Notes under the pieces: generated by a model
The model's database searches: none
What the model was told of the DNA's origin: nothing
What the model saw: only the letters and a program-made list of their open reading frames with translations
Program-made: the position numbers and the translations under genes
Part shown: positions 52,832 to 61,340 of the stretch, in pieces
Layout: each line of letters begins with the position of its first letter
Numbering within the stretch: the first letter of the stretch is position 1
From: Mucilaginibacter sp. JRF
Lineage (GTDB): Bacteria > Bacteroidota > Bacteroidia > Sphingobacteriales > Sphingobacteriaceae
NCBI RefSeq assembly: GCF_015223065.1
Contig: NZ_JADFBY010000008.1
Location: 1-64,000, forward strand
Reading direction: 5' to 3'
DNA: 64,000 nt

Positions 52832-54493
52832 ATGATGAAAAAGATATTATTTACCGCCTGTTTAATTATATCAGCAATAACAACATTTGCCCAAAAGGTA
52901 GATGTAAAACAATTGGAAACTATTCTACAAAAAGCCATCAGCACAGCTTATTTGCCAAGTGTGCGTATGTGGGGTTTTGATACGGTTAGTCGCCAGCAAA
53001 TGAGCGCGCAGTTTAGCGGTGTGGTAGTTAGCGCCGATGGCTACATTTTAACGGCGGCCCACGTAACTATTCCCGGCAAAACATACAAGGTTATGTTTGC
53101 CGATGGAAAAGAGGCTATAGCCACAGCATTAGGCAAAATTGAGTTGCAGGATGACCGCACCGTTCCTGATGTCGCGTTGATGAAGATGATCACGCCGGGC
53201 AAATGGCCCTTCGCTCCCATGGCATCCTCATCAAACATAAAAATAAATGAGCCATGTCTGAGTATTGCCTATCCCGAAAGCCTGAACCAGCCCAAGCCTA
53301 CTGTACGCTTCGGGCGGATAACTGTCATTAAGAATGAGCGTGGTTTTATACAATCAACCTGCAAAATGGAGCCGGGTGATTCGGGTGGCCCGCTGTTTGA
53401 TTATATGGGTAGGGTGATCGGTATACATAGTGCCATTAATACGGATGAAGACACCAACTATGAAGTACCTGTTGACCTGTATCATAAATATTGGAACGCC
53501 TTGCAAAAGCCAATACTTTACACCGCATACCCTACTGATAGCCAGGCTGTAATTAAGGATGAGATCAAAAAAACAATAGCCTTGCCTGGATTATCCAATA
53601 TGCGAACTACGGCTAATTATCTTACAAAAAAATTTAAGCTTGACCGGCATTTAGTGTATATAATTAGTATAGTTGATACACCGGGCACTATGATTTACGG
53701 AACACTTATAAATTTTGGTGGTAAGGCGGAGTATGTTATCAGTAAAAATTCAATGGTGGGTAGTAAGGCGATAATAATATTTAAAGGCCAAGTCAGTCCG
53801 GCTAAGATCATAGCCCGCGACAGGCAAAACGACCTGATATTGTTACAAATACCTTCATCATCACAAAAAAGCATAACGCTACCAATAACTAATACTGATG
53901 CGCCGCTTATTGGCCGGTTATCGATAACACCATTACCAACAAAGCAGGCTACTATAAGCATGTTAGGCAGTATTGATGTTAACCTGCCTCGTTACTGGAG
54001 CCTTGGTTACTTAGGCGCGGCTGTTGGTTACAATGCGGTGCCGCCTGTTATAACTTATGTACAAGCCAATTCCCCTGCCGCTAAAGGTGATGTTTTGGTG
54101 GATGATGTGGTGCAGGCTGTAAATAATATCGCAATGAAAAAAAATGACGATTTCGGACTTGAAATGCAAAAGTACTGGCCCGGTGACACCATTTCTTTTA
54201 CGATATCGCGCAACGGTCAGCAATACACCAAAACCGTTGTATTAGGCAAAAAGCAACCCGGTGCAGCAAAACACCCCGCCGAGTTATTTAAAGGCGGCAA
54301 AAGCGAACGCAGAGATGGCTTTACCGGTATGTTCACCCATGATGCTGCCCTATTGCCCGAACAATGCGGAAGCCCGGTATTTGACACTCAGGGCAATTTC
54401 TTCGGCATTAACATTGCCCGCTTTAGCCGCACCACTACATTAGTATTGCCGGCTAAGGTTATTGAATCTTTTTTAGCAGAGCATGTTAAATAA
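52832..54493 (+). CDS. Trypsin-like serine protease with PDZ and a second, degenerate protease lobe
   Basis: About 553 aa from the ATG at 52832 (also an ATG at 52835); the GTG at 52817 would lie inside the preceding terminator hairpin. Signal peptide to about 20 (ISAITTFAQ). First lobe about 60-225: His77 (LTAAHV), Asp113 (VPDVALMK), Ser184 (EPGDSGGPLF). From about 270 a second similar fold appears: Asp334 (QNDLILLQ) is kept, the His position is lost, and the nucleophile site reads EQCGSPVFDTQG with Cys512. A PDZ-like domain (about 390-475, SPAAKGDVLVDDVVQAVN) is embedded in it. Periplasmic protease or chaperone. Confidence 0.85.
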   Translation: MMKKILFTACLIISAITTFAQKVDVKQLETILQKAISTAYLPSVRMWGFDTVSRQQMSAQFSGVVVSADGYILTAAHVTIPGKTYKVMFADGKEAIATALGKIELQDDRTVPDVALMKMITPGKWPFAPMASSSNIKINEPCLSIAYPESLNQPKPTVRFGRITVIKNERGFIQSTCKMEPGDSGGPLFDYMGRVIGIHSAINTDEDTNYEVPVDLYHKYWNALQKPILYTAYPTDSQAVIKDEIKKTIALPGLSNMRTTANYLTKKFKLDRHLVYIISIVDTPGTMIYGTLINFGGKAEYVISKNSMVGSKAIIIFKGQVSPAKIIARDRQNDLILLQIPSSSQKSITLPITNTDAPLIGRLSITPLPTKQATISMLGSIDVNLPRYWSLGYLGAAVGYNAVPPVITYVQANSPAAKGDVLVDDVVQAVNNIAMKKNDDFGLEMQKYWPGDTISFTISRNGQQYTKTVVLGKKQPGAAKHPAELFKGGKSERRDGFTGMFTHDAALLPEQCGSPVFDTQGNFFGINIARFSRTTTLVLPAKVIESFLAEHVK

Positions 54494-54499
54494 CATGCT
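54480..54499. repeat. Hairpin over two convergent stop codons
   Basis: AGCATGTTA (54480-54488) and TAACATGCT (54491-54499), perfect arms with a 2-nt spacer. It contains the protease TAA stop and touches the stop of the convergent DUF3857 gene. No T-tract; it could still act as a bidirectional terminator or stability element. Confidence 0.5.
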
Positions 54500-56402
54500 A
54501 CTGCTTAACTAATATTGTGCTGTAATTATCGGCATCTGCTACATCCTCAAAAAACCTCGTTAGTTCGGCATAGGTTTCTTTGCTGTATGTACCATCAAGT
54601 AACTGCATGCGGCGCTTGTAGGTTAGCTTATTACCAATCAATATCAGCGATGCGGTGTATTTGCCAAAAGGCTTTTCAATGATTACCAACAGCGGTTTTT
54701 TCTCCTGCCTGTAGTTGTCGGCGGGCAGCGTGTATACTATCTCGTCTTCATCGGTATACCCCCGTTGTATACAAACATCGGTGGCACGATTACGTATCTC
54801 GCGCAAGCCACGGCTCCTGTTAGCCAGGTTGGGTGTAAAATGCAGCTTATTATTCGTTACCGAAGCATAATCGCGGGCTATGAATTGCAGTTCCTCGTTA
54901 AGGTTTGGATTTATATCCTTATTCTTATCAAACTTAAGCTTGCTAACCTCAAGGTTATTTATGGCATATGATTTTTTGATACCCTTGATCTGGTCAGAGA
55001 ACGACTCATAGGTCAGGCTTTCCTGATTTTCATACTGAGTACCTTTGTAGGTGGTGATCATGTCGCCTATTATCTCTCCGGTAGTATCAAGCTTAAGGGT
55101 AGCCTTGCGAATTTGTAAGTTTTTATCGGCTGTATACTTAGGAGTGTGTAATAGCACACCGCCTTCGGGGGTACAGGCCAATACGGTTCTGTCATCCGTA
55201 AAGTCGCCCAGATAACCGAACGGCATTTTTTGGCTGGTACACTCCAACCAGGTAGTATCGTTTTTAAAAGGCAGGCATAGTATAACGTGATTACCGGCAT
55301 TCATGGAAGCGAATGAGGGATCAAAATCAACCTTACGCCCACCAGCCTGAACCACACAGTAATATGATTTGATATCGGCAGCCGCTAATAAAGCCTGGGT
55401 GTAATTAACCAGTGCCTTACAATCGCCATAATTTAACCTGTCAACATCAGCCGCCGGGAATGGCTGAAAACCACCTATACCTATCTGTATGCTGATGTAA
55501 CGTGTACGATCTTGCATGTACTCGTATATTTTTTTGGCACGCTGCTTTTCGTCGGTAATACCTTTAGTAAGCTCTTTTATTTGCGCCACAGTTGATGGAG
55601 CCAAAGCCTGCCTGCCCGCTAATAAACGGTCGTAAACCCATTTGCCCAACTCATTCCAGTTGCTAAAAGTGCCCGTTAAAGTGCCGTACTTAAATTCGAC
55701 CGGGGCTGTTTTTACCATGGCCAAAAATTTATCGGCATTGGGACTGTAAGGTTCCTCGCGTGTGGCCTTAACATTGCTTACCTGCCAGGTAAAAGTATTC
55801 ATACCCGCCTTGTTAGTACCCTTTTGTACAGCGCCGGGCAGATTGATCTCTTTATAACGGATCAGGAAACCCGGTTTACAGGTAAATGTAAATGAGCTTT
55901 TTTCAACCGCCATATTGGTGCTGTTAGCGGGTACCCAGCTATTGAAGGAGAGCGTTTGCTTATTTCGCGTTTCGTACTCATATTCAATGGTATATGGATA
56001 ATCCATAACAGAGGGCTGAAAGTGCATTACACGGGCATCCTCAAACAGAGAGAAATCATTACCGGCATAGGCATCCTCAAAACTACGCTCATTAAACTTA
56101 GATACCAGTTTGCCACCGCCATCATACACAAAACCTTTAATGTATTTTATTGACGTTGTTTTATCATGCCAAACCAGTATCTCCGCTTCGTCGTCGCCGC
56201 TTCTGTTTAAAATGGTTATGGCTTTTTTAATACGATAAGTTTGCGAACCGGCATCAGCAACCTCAATAGATTCCTCGCTTAAACGCACTACTGATGATGC
56301 ATAAGGCATTAATTGCTTTGAAATAAGCGATACATCATAGTTTTGCTGGCCTTTGGCCAATAAACTGCCTGCCATTAAGATCAGGCTAAAAAAACGTTTC
56401 AT
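54498..56402 (-). CDS. DUF3857/transglutaminase-like secreted protein with Cys-His-Glu core
   Basis: 634 aa, signal peptide to about residue 18 (ILMAGSLLAKG). DUF3857 (about 45-210) then a transglutaminase-like domain (about 270-395): Cys328 (NYGDCKALV), His372 (AGNHVILCLP) and Glu387 (WLECTS, where Asp is usual). It may still have cysteine-protease or transglutaminase-like activity. The last third is a beta domain. It starts 2 nt after the upstream paralogue stop (TGA-TC-ATG). Confidence 0.88.
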   Translation of the reverse strand: MKRFFSLILMAGSLLAKGQQNYDVSLISKQLMPYASSVVRLSEESIEVADAGSQTYRIKKAITILNRSGDDEAEILVWHDKTTSIKYIKGFVYDGGGKLVSKFNERSFEDAYAGNDFSLFEDARVMHFQPSVMDYPYTIEYEYETRNKQTLSFNSWVPANSTNMAVEKSSFTFTCKPGFLIRYKEINLPGAVQKGTNKAGMNTFTWQVSNVKATREEPYSPNADKFLAMVKTAPVEFKYGTLTGTFSNWNELGKWVYDRLLAGRQALAPSTVAQIKELTKGITDEKQRAKKIYEYMQDRTRYISIQIGIGGFQPFPAADVDRLNYGDCKALVNYTQALLAAADIKSYYCVVQAGGRKVDFDPSFASMNAGNHVILCLPFKNDTTWLECTSQKMPFGYLGDFTDDRTVLACTPEGGVLLHTPKYTADKNLQIRKATLKLDTTGEIIGDMITTYKGTQYENQESLTYESFSDQIKGIKKSYAINNLEVSKLKFDKNKDINPNLNEELQFIARDYASVTNNKLHFTPNLANRSRGLREIRNRATDVCIQRGYTDEDEIVYTLPADNYRQEKKPLLVIIEKPFGKYTASLILIGNKLTYKRRMQLLDGTYSKETYAELTRFFEDVADADNYSTILVKQ

Positions 56403-56404
56403 GA

Positions 56405-58384
56405 TCAGCTCTTGGTAAATATGAGGTCTAATTTTTCTGAAAGAATTATCTGGTTATACAATTCTTTAAGATACGGATATTCATTCGGACCGTAAACAGC
56501 TTTATTTAACTGGATAATGTGCGAGAAATTGAAGTTGTTACCCTCTGTTTGAAAACTGGTTACAAAGCGCCCACCATTATTAGGCAACGCTAAGCCCACA
56601 TTTTTAGGAGAATACTCCACCTTATAATTCTTTGGCAGCTCAATATTAAGCGTAACACGCTCGGTTAAAGCCATACCCCTATCAACCGGGTAGCTGCGTT
56701 CTTCGAGCTTGAATGGATTTTGTGATATTCTGGTAAGAATAAATGGATTGAAAGAAAGCTTCTTAGCGTCCATATTATCATAAACATCTATCTCTACGTC
56801 GTATTTTTCAACCAACGCACTTTCAAGGCTATCAATGTTTTTGATCTCGAACTTATGTATCTTGATCTTAGGCATCTTTTCGTCAAAGTTCTCTACAAAC
56901 TCATCAACCGTATTAAATTCCTTTATTGCCTTACGTTTTGAGTATGCATCATAACCTGTTAAAAAAGTGGTTATCGTACCTTTCAGCTTACCGTTCTCCT
57001 GCAATTTAAAATCGAGCGCATAGGTGCTTGATTGGCTCTGAGGAGCAAAATCAACCCAATAGGATGGTTTATCCAGGCTAAATACCCTGCCCTGATCATT
57101 AAGACAACGCAGTGGTAATAAGCCAAAGCTCAACAGTGGATCGGTAGCATCTAAAAAGTAGGTTTTACCGCCAATTTCAGCACGACCCACTACGTAGTTG
57201 AACTCACTCAATACAGGATATATCTTGGTGATCTGCCCGTGATCACGGGTCGACATCATTACCGGCTCTACATTTATACCGGCGCTTTTTAAGGCCGTTA
57301 TCAAGGCCAGGTTTATATCAGCCGTGTTGCCGGTATGTTTTTCAAAGGCCTTCCTGATACCATCAGAGCTATAGGCAGAAAGAAAACCGTTCCATTTTAT
57401 ATTTTTTTGGATGAAATGGAAAACCGCGTACGCTTTCTCCAGCTCGGTAGTTTTTCCGGCCAAAACAGGCACCAGTTTATCTTTAAAGTAATCTTTCTTT
57501 TTTATCTGGCTGCCAAAGCTTTCATCTGTTTTGAGTTCACGATCAACATCTTTCCACTCCTTCGACATTTTCATTTTGGCGCCAGTGCCTAAATTGGTAT
57601 AATCCTCCAACTCAAAATTCATTGCCGACAGGAAATTACGCTTAGAGGTCATGTACTCCTCCTCCTTAAACGCGGGAATATCTTTCATGGCAAATAAAAA
57701 TGCCGAACAATCGGCTTTGATACCATTTATGCTAAAACAATCGCGCTCAATACCAGGCTCGTATTGCTTGCCCTCCAATAATGGTAATGTTCCGCGTAAC
57801 GATATCTTGTAGTTGTACACCGCCGGAATGCGAACCTTGTATACCGACGAAATTTTTGGAATGTCTGACTGAAAATCCCAGCCCTTGAACTTAAAAAAAT
57901 AAGGACTGCGCAAGTGGTATTTATATTCAATAACACAGCCATTATGTAAAGCAGGCATGGCAAATTTTACGGTACTCCAATACTGGTTATCCTTAACCGT
58001 AAAAATGTTCTTTTTATCGAGTGCAACTTTTATGGCCTCGCCACTTTCATTGGTGTAATAGGTAACACCTTCAATGTCTGTTATCTCCTCCTGGCTATCT
58101 GAGCTTACGCGTATAGGTATCTCAATGTTACCATTATCATAACCCTTATTGTCGAATATTTTGATCCTTACATGGTAATCAAAATCAAGCGTGATGCGGT
58201 CGGCATCAACTATGCGTGCATTGCCAAATTCCTGTAATACAACCGCGTGTGCCGAAGTATCGTTTTTGTACGACTTACTATTCAGTTCATCGTGCGAAAA
58301 TTTGCCGTAATCAAAATCCTGTGCATTAGCGGTTGCTGAAAACGCAACCAGGGCCGTAGCCAAAGCGAGTAAAAACCTGTTCAT
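56405..58384 (-). CDS. DUF3857/transglutaminase-like secreted protein, probably inactive
   Basis: 659 aa, signal peptide to about residue 21 (SATANAQ). DUF3857 (about 55-225) and a transglutaminase-like domain (about 310-420) whose catalytic Cys position is Thr354 (TGNTADINLAL) and His position is Tyr397 (EFNYVVGR), with only the Asp of LDATDP (412) kept. Probably a pseudoenzyme or binding protein paired with the active-looking paralogue downstream. First gene of the two-gene operon; a 131-nt gap precedes it. Confidence 0.88.
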   Translation of the reverse strand: MNRFLLALATALVAFSATANAQDFDYGKFSHDELNSKSYKNDTSAHAVVLQEFGNARIVDADRITLDFDYHVRIKIFDNKGYDNGNIEIPIRVSSDSQEEITDIEGVTYYTNESGEAIKVALDKKNIFTVKDNQYWSTVKFAMPALHNGCVIEYKYHLRSPYFFKFKGWDFQSDIPKISSVYKVRIPAVYNYKISLRGTLPLLEGKQYEPGIERDCFSINGIKADCSAFLFAMKDIPAFKEEEYMTSKRNFLSAMNFELEDYTNLGTGAKMKMSKEWKDVDRELKTDESFGSQIKKKDYFKDKLVPVLAGKTTELEKAYAVFHFIQKNIKWNGFLSAYSSDGIRKAFEKHTGNTADINLALITALKSAGINVEPVMMSTRDHGQITKIYPVLSEFNYVVGRAEIGGKTYFLDATDPLLSFGLLPLRCLNDQGRVFSLDKPSYWVDFAPQSQSSTYALDFKLQENGKLKGTITTFLTGYDAYSKRKAIKEFNTVDEFVENFDEKMPKIKIHKFEIKNIDSLESALVEKYDVEIDVYDNMDAKKLSFNPFILTRISQNPFKLEERSYPVDRGMALTERVTLNIELPKNYKVEYSPKNVGLALPNNGGRFVTSFQTEGNNFNFSHIIQLNKAVYGPNEYPYLKELYNQIILSEKLDLIFTKS

Positions 58385-58524
58385 GATGTGATAAAGTCCG
58401 ATCTTTTTCAGCGTAAATTTATAATATAATTAGCAATTATTAAAACATTAAAGTATGTTAAAATCGACCTCCAAAGCCAAAATAATTCAATATAACTGGA
58501 AACTTTTTATGACCTTTGCCACTG

Positions 58525-59535
58525 ATGAAATTGATTTTGAAGCGCCCGCTGGCATTTTTCGACCTTGAAACAACCGGCACCAACCTGGGTACCGACCGTA
58601 TATTAGAGATAGCTGTTATAAAACTTCACCCTGATGATAGCGAAGAAGTACGTACCTGGCGTGTAAATCCGGGTATGCCTATACCGCTCGAATCATCGCT
58701 GGTACATGGTATTTATGATGAACATATAGCTAACGAACCCGCTTTTGAAGTACTTGCACAAGAAGTTGCCGACTTTATTGGCGAAAGCGACCTGGCCGGC
58801 TACAACTCCAACAAGTTTGATATACCTATGCTGATGGAGGAATTTTTGCGTGCTAAAGTGAACTTTGAGTTGGAGAACCGCCATTTTGTGGATGTACAGA
58901 ACATTTTTCACCAGATGGAGCAGCGTACATTAAAGGCCGCTTACCAGTTTTATTGCAGTAAAGATATTATAAATGCCCACAGCGCCGAGGCTGACACCCG
59001 CGCTACAATGGAAGTACTATTAGCCCAGGTGGCCCGTTACCATCGCACCGAGTGGGAAGATAAAAAAGGCGTACGCAGCATACCTGTTGTTGGCGATGTT
59101 GAAGCACTGCACAAATTCACTAACTTAAGTAAACCGGTTGATTTTGCAGGCCGATTAGTTTATAATGAAGATGGCGAGGAAGTAATAAACTTTGGCAAGC
59201 ACAAGGGCAAACGTGTTGAGGATGTGTTTGACGCCGAGCCGAGCTACTACTCTTGGATGATGCAGGGCGATTTCCCGCTGTATACCAAGCGTAAACTGGA
59301 AGATATACACAAACGCTGGAACGCCAAAAAAGCTACCGAAAGGCAAAGCCGCCCGCAGCAGCCAAAACCACAGCAACCTGCGCAGCAACAAAACTTTGTG
59401 AAGAAAGACTATCAGAAACCGCAATATCAAAACAACAGGCCGAACAATAATTATCCTAAAAAAGATGATACCCCGACACAACCTGTTAATGATGATATGC
59501 TGAAGCAATTAGCAGATAAGTTCAAAAAAGGATAA
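58525..59535 (+). CDS. DnaQ-like 3'-5' exonuclease with DUF3820-like C-terminus
   Basis: 336 aa from the ATG at 58525 (an in-frame TTG at 58516 would add MPL). The DEDD exonuclease domain is about 9-175: Exo I FFDLETTG, Exo II YNSNKFDIP, Exo III HSAEADTRA. Residues about 210-275 match the DUF3820-like module (INFGKHKGKRVEDVFDAEPSYY in part) and the last 60 residues are Gln/Pro/Asn-rich and disordered. It is likely a proofreading-type or RNA-processing exonuclease. Followed by a bidirectional terminator. Confidence 0.88.
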   Translation: MKLILKRPLAFFDLETTGTNLGTDRILEIAVIKLHPDDSEEVRTWRVNPGMPIPLESSLVHGIYDEHIANEPAFEVLAQEVADFIGESDLAGYNSNKFDIPMLMEEFLRAKVNFELENRHFVDVQNIFHQMEQRTLKAAYQFYCSKDIINAHSAEADTRATMEVLLAQVARYHRTEWEDKKGVRSIPVVGDVEALHKFTNLSKPVDFAGRLVYNEDGEEVINFGKHKGKRVEDVFDAEPSYYSWMMQGDFPLYTKRKLEDIHKRWNAKKATERQSRPQQPKPQQPAQQQNFVKKDYQKPQYQNNRPNNNYPKKDDTPTQPVNDDMLKQLADKFKKG

Positions 59536-59576
59536 AAACAACAAAGGCTGATCATTTTGATCAGCCTTTGTTGTTT
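59536..59576. terminator. 19-bp perfect bidirectional terminator
   Basis: The arms 59536-59554 and 59558-59576 (cores CAAAGGCTGATCA / TGATCAGCCTTTG) are perfectly complementary with a 3-nt loop and T-rich ends on both strands. It sits between convergent genes. Confidence 0.93.
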
Positions 59577-59585
59577 AGAGTGAAA

Positions 59586-60299
59586 TTAATCAAAGCTTAC
59601 CGGCATGGTCATCATTACTCTAACCGGTCTTCCTCCTTGAATACCAGGCTGCCACAAACCGCCTTCTTTAATCAATCTTACAGCTTCGTTGCTTGCTTCC
59701 TGATTGACGCAATCTTTCACCTTAAGTTCAGACACACTCCCATCTCGATTTACTATAAAATTAACAAATACCCAGCCCGAAACACCATCAGTTTTATTTC
59801 GATTCTTTTTTATGTATTTGTAGAATTCAGAATAGCCAATTTTAGGTTGCGGATATGTTTCAGGGGGTAAAAATATATCTTCTTCAACTTTGTAAGGCAC
59901 CAAGACCTCTGCTTCAATTATATGATTACTTCGAACTGTTTTGTTATAAATTCGAGCTGGTTTCCACCCTTTTATTTTTTTGAACGCTGACAAAGCTCGC
60001 TCTTGAATATCAGTTGAAGTTTCAATACCATATAAACTTAAATGTATATCATGAACCTTACCATCTTTTTCAATCATGAAATAGATTTGTGCTGGCGTGT
60101 AATACTCTTCATTTTGATATTTACTCAGATGTTTTTGATTAGCTAAAAACATCCTTTTAAACTTATTTAATCCGCCCCTAAATTGAGGCGCAACCTCATA
60201 TTCATGGTTAAATATAGTTGTATCGGTGGCCGGATCTGTCTGTGAATAACACCGTAATGTTACTGTGAGGAAAACAGCGATAAGGTAGATTGTTTTCAT
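59586..60299 (-). CDS. Secreted protein with two TonB C-terminal-like domains
   Basis: 237 aa with a cleavable-type signal peptide (LIAVFLTVTLRCYSQ) and no cytoplasmic anchor plus Pro-rich linker as in TonB. The C-terminal domain (about 155-237, GVSGWVFVNFIVNRDGSVSELKVKD in part, WQPGIQGGRPVRVMMTMPVSF in part) is a canonical TonB_C. The middle region (about 55-140) also resembles one, with FMIEKDGKVHDIHL and WKPARIYNKTVR. It may bind TonB-dependent receptors from the periplasm or act as a scaffold. Confidence 0.8.
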   Translation of the reverse strand: MKTIYLIAVFLTVTLRCYSQTDPATDTTIFNHEYEVAPQFRGGLNKFKRMFLANQKHLSKYQNEEYYTPAQIYFMIEKDGKVHDIHLSLYGIETSTDIQERALSAFKKIKGWKPARIYNKTVRSNHIIEAEVLVPYKVEEDIFLPPETYPQPKIGYSEFYKYIKKNRNKTDGVSGWVFVNFIVNRDGSVSELKVKDCVNQEASNEAVRLIKEGGLWQPGIQGGRPVRVMMTMPVSFD

Positions 60300-60352
60300 A
60301 AACCTAATTTACAACACAATCTCTCAGTTCTAAAACAAAGTATGTCTATTTA

Positions 60353-61327
60353 TCAATAATCCCTAACCATTAACCCATCAGCAAATTCATGTAAAAATTG
60401 CTTTTGGTTTTCGGCTACGCTGATGGCGGTGAGGTATTGGTAGGCTTTTTCGGCGTAGCCGTTCATGGCTTCTTCGGCCTGTTGCTTTACCTGTAGGTTG
60501 TTGTAAACAGAGGTTACGGCGGCAACCTTTTCGGCAGGTTCATAAGCGCGTGCAGCGAGCCAGTTGTGCAGGTTTATAGCATCATCATCCTTAGCCAGTT
60601 CGAGGGCTTTTATAAGCAGATATGTTTTTTTATTAGAGAGAATATCGCCCCCTACTTGCTTGCCGAATTTCTGTGGGTCGCCATACACATCCAAAATATC
60701 ATCCTGTAATTGGAAAGCTATTCCCAGGTTAACACCAAAATGATAGATATTTTCGGCATCAGCATCGCTTGCGCCACCTATTAGCGCGCCTATGCGTAAT
60801 GCGCCACCAAGCAGTACGGCCGTTTTAAGGCGTATCATGTTAATGTATTCATCAATGGCAACAGTGTTGTGCTGCTCAAAGTTCATATCGTACTGCTGGC
60901 CTTCGCACACGCCCTGGGCGGTTTCATTGAAGATATCGAGCACCGGGCGTAATATGCGATCATCAACCTGCATCATTAGCTTATTGGCTTCAACCATCAT
61001 TACGTCGCCGGATAGTATGGCTATGTTGCTGTCCCATTTCTCGTGCACGGTGGGCTTGCCGCGGCGCAGGGGTGCATTATCCATAATATCATCGTGCATC
61101 AACGTAAAGTTATGGAACACCTCAATGGCCAGCGCAGGCTGTACAGAGCCATAAACATCACCGCCAAACATATCGCAAGCCATCAGCACTAATGCCGGGC
61201 GCAGGCGTTTACCCCCTATGCTCAGGATGTAACGTATCGGCTCATAAAGTTCAAGAGGCTGTGCAGGTAGATAATAGCGATCAAGCGCTTCGGATATAAT
61301 ATCCTGCAATTCGGCAAGTTTCTTCAC
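60353..61327 (-). CDS. Short-chain polyprenyl diphosphate synthase (farnesyl/geranylgeranyl type)
   Basis: 324 aa, GTG start. Motifs GGKRLRPALVL, first Asp-rich motif HDDIMD (FARM), second DDILD (SARM). Condenses IPP with an allylic diphosphate. The residue five before the first Asp-rich motif is Phe (FTLMHDD), which suggests a short product such as FPP or GGPP. A TATATTTG box ends 4 nt upstream of the start, and RNase R lies upstream on the same strand. Confidence 0.93.
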   Translation of the reverse strand: MKKLAELQDIISEALDRYYLPAQPLELYEPIRYILSIGGKRLRPALVLMACDMFGGDVYGSVQPALAIEVFHNFTLMHDDIMDNAPLRRGKPTVHEKWDSNIAILSGDVMMVEANKLMMQVDDRILRPVLDIFNETAQGVCEGQQYDMNFEQHNTVAIDEYINMIRLKTAVLLGGALRIGALIGGASDADAENIYHFGVNLGIAFQLQDDILDVYGDPQKFGKQVGGDILSNKKTYLLIKALELAKDDDAINLHNWLAARAYEPAEKVAAVTSVYNNLQVKQQAEEAMNGYAEKAYQYLTAISVAENQKQFLHEFADGLMVRDY

Positions 61328-61331
61328 CCGG

Positions 61332-61339
61332 CAAATATA
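61332..61339 (-). promoter_or_regulatory. Putative -7 promoter box of the prenyl synthase
   Basis: TATATTTG on the minus strand (TAnnTTTG) ends 4 nt before the GTG start at 61327. It sits inside the 13-nt gap after rnr, so the gene may have a promoter of its own despite the operon-like spacing. Confidence 0.4.
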
Positions 61340-61340
61340 G

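Noticed and set aside
56393..56399. AAACGTTT-like sequence resembling the LacI operator
   Set aside because: Lies in a coding sequence, lacks the full CAAACGTTTG core and has no nearby regulated sugar genes.
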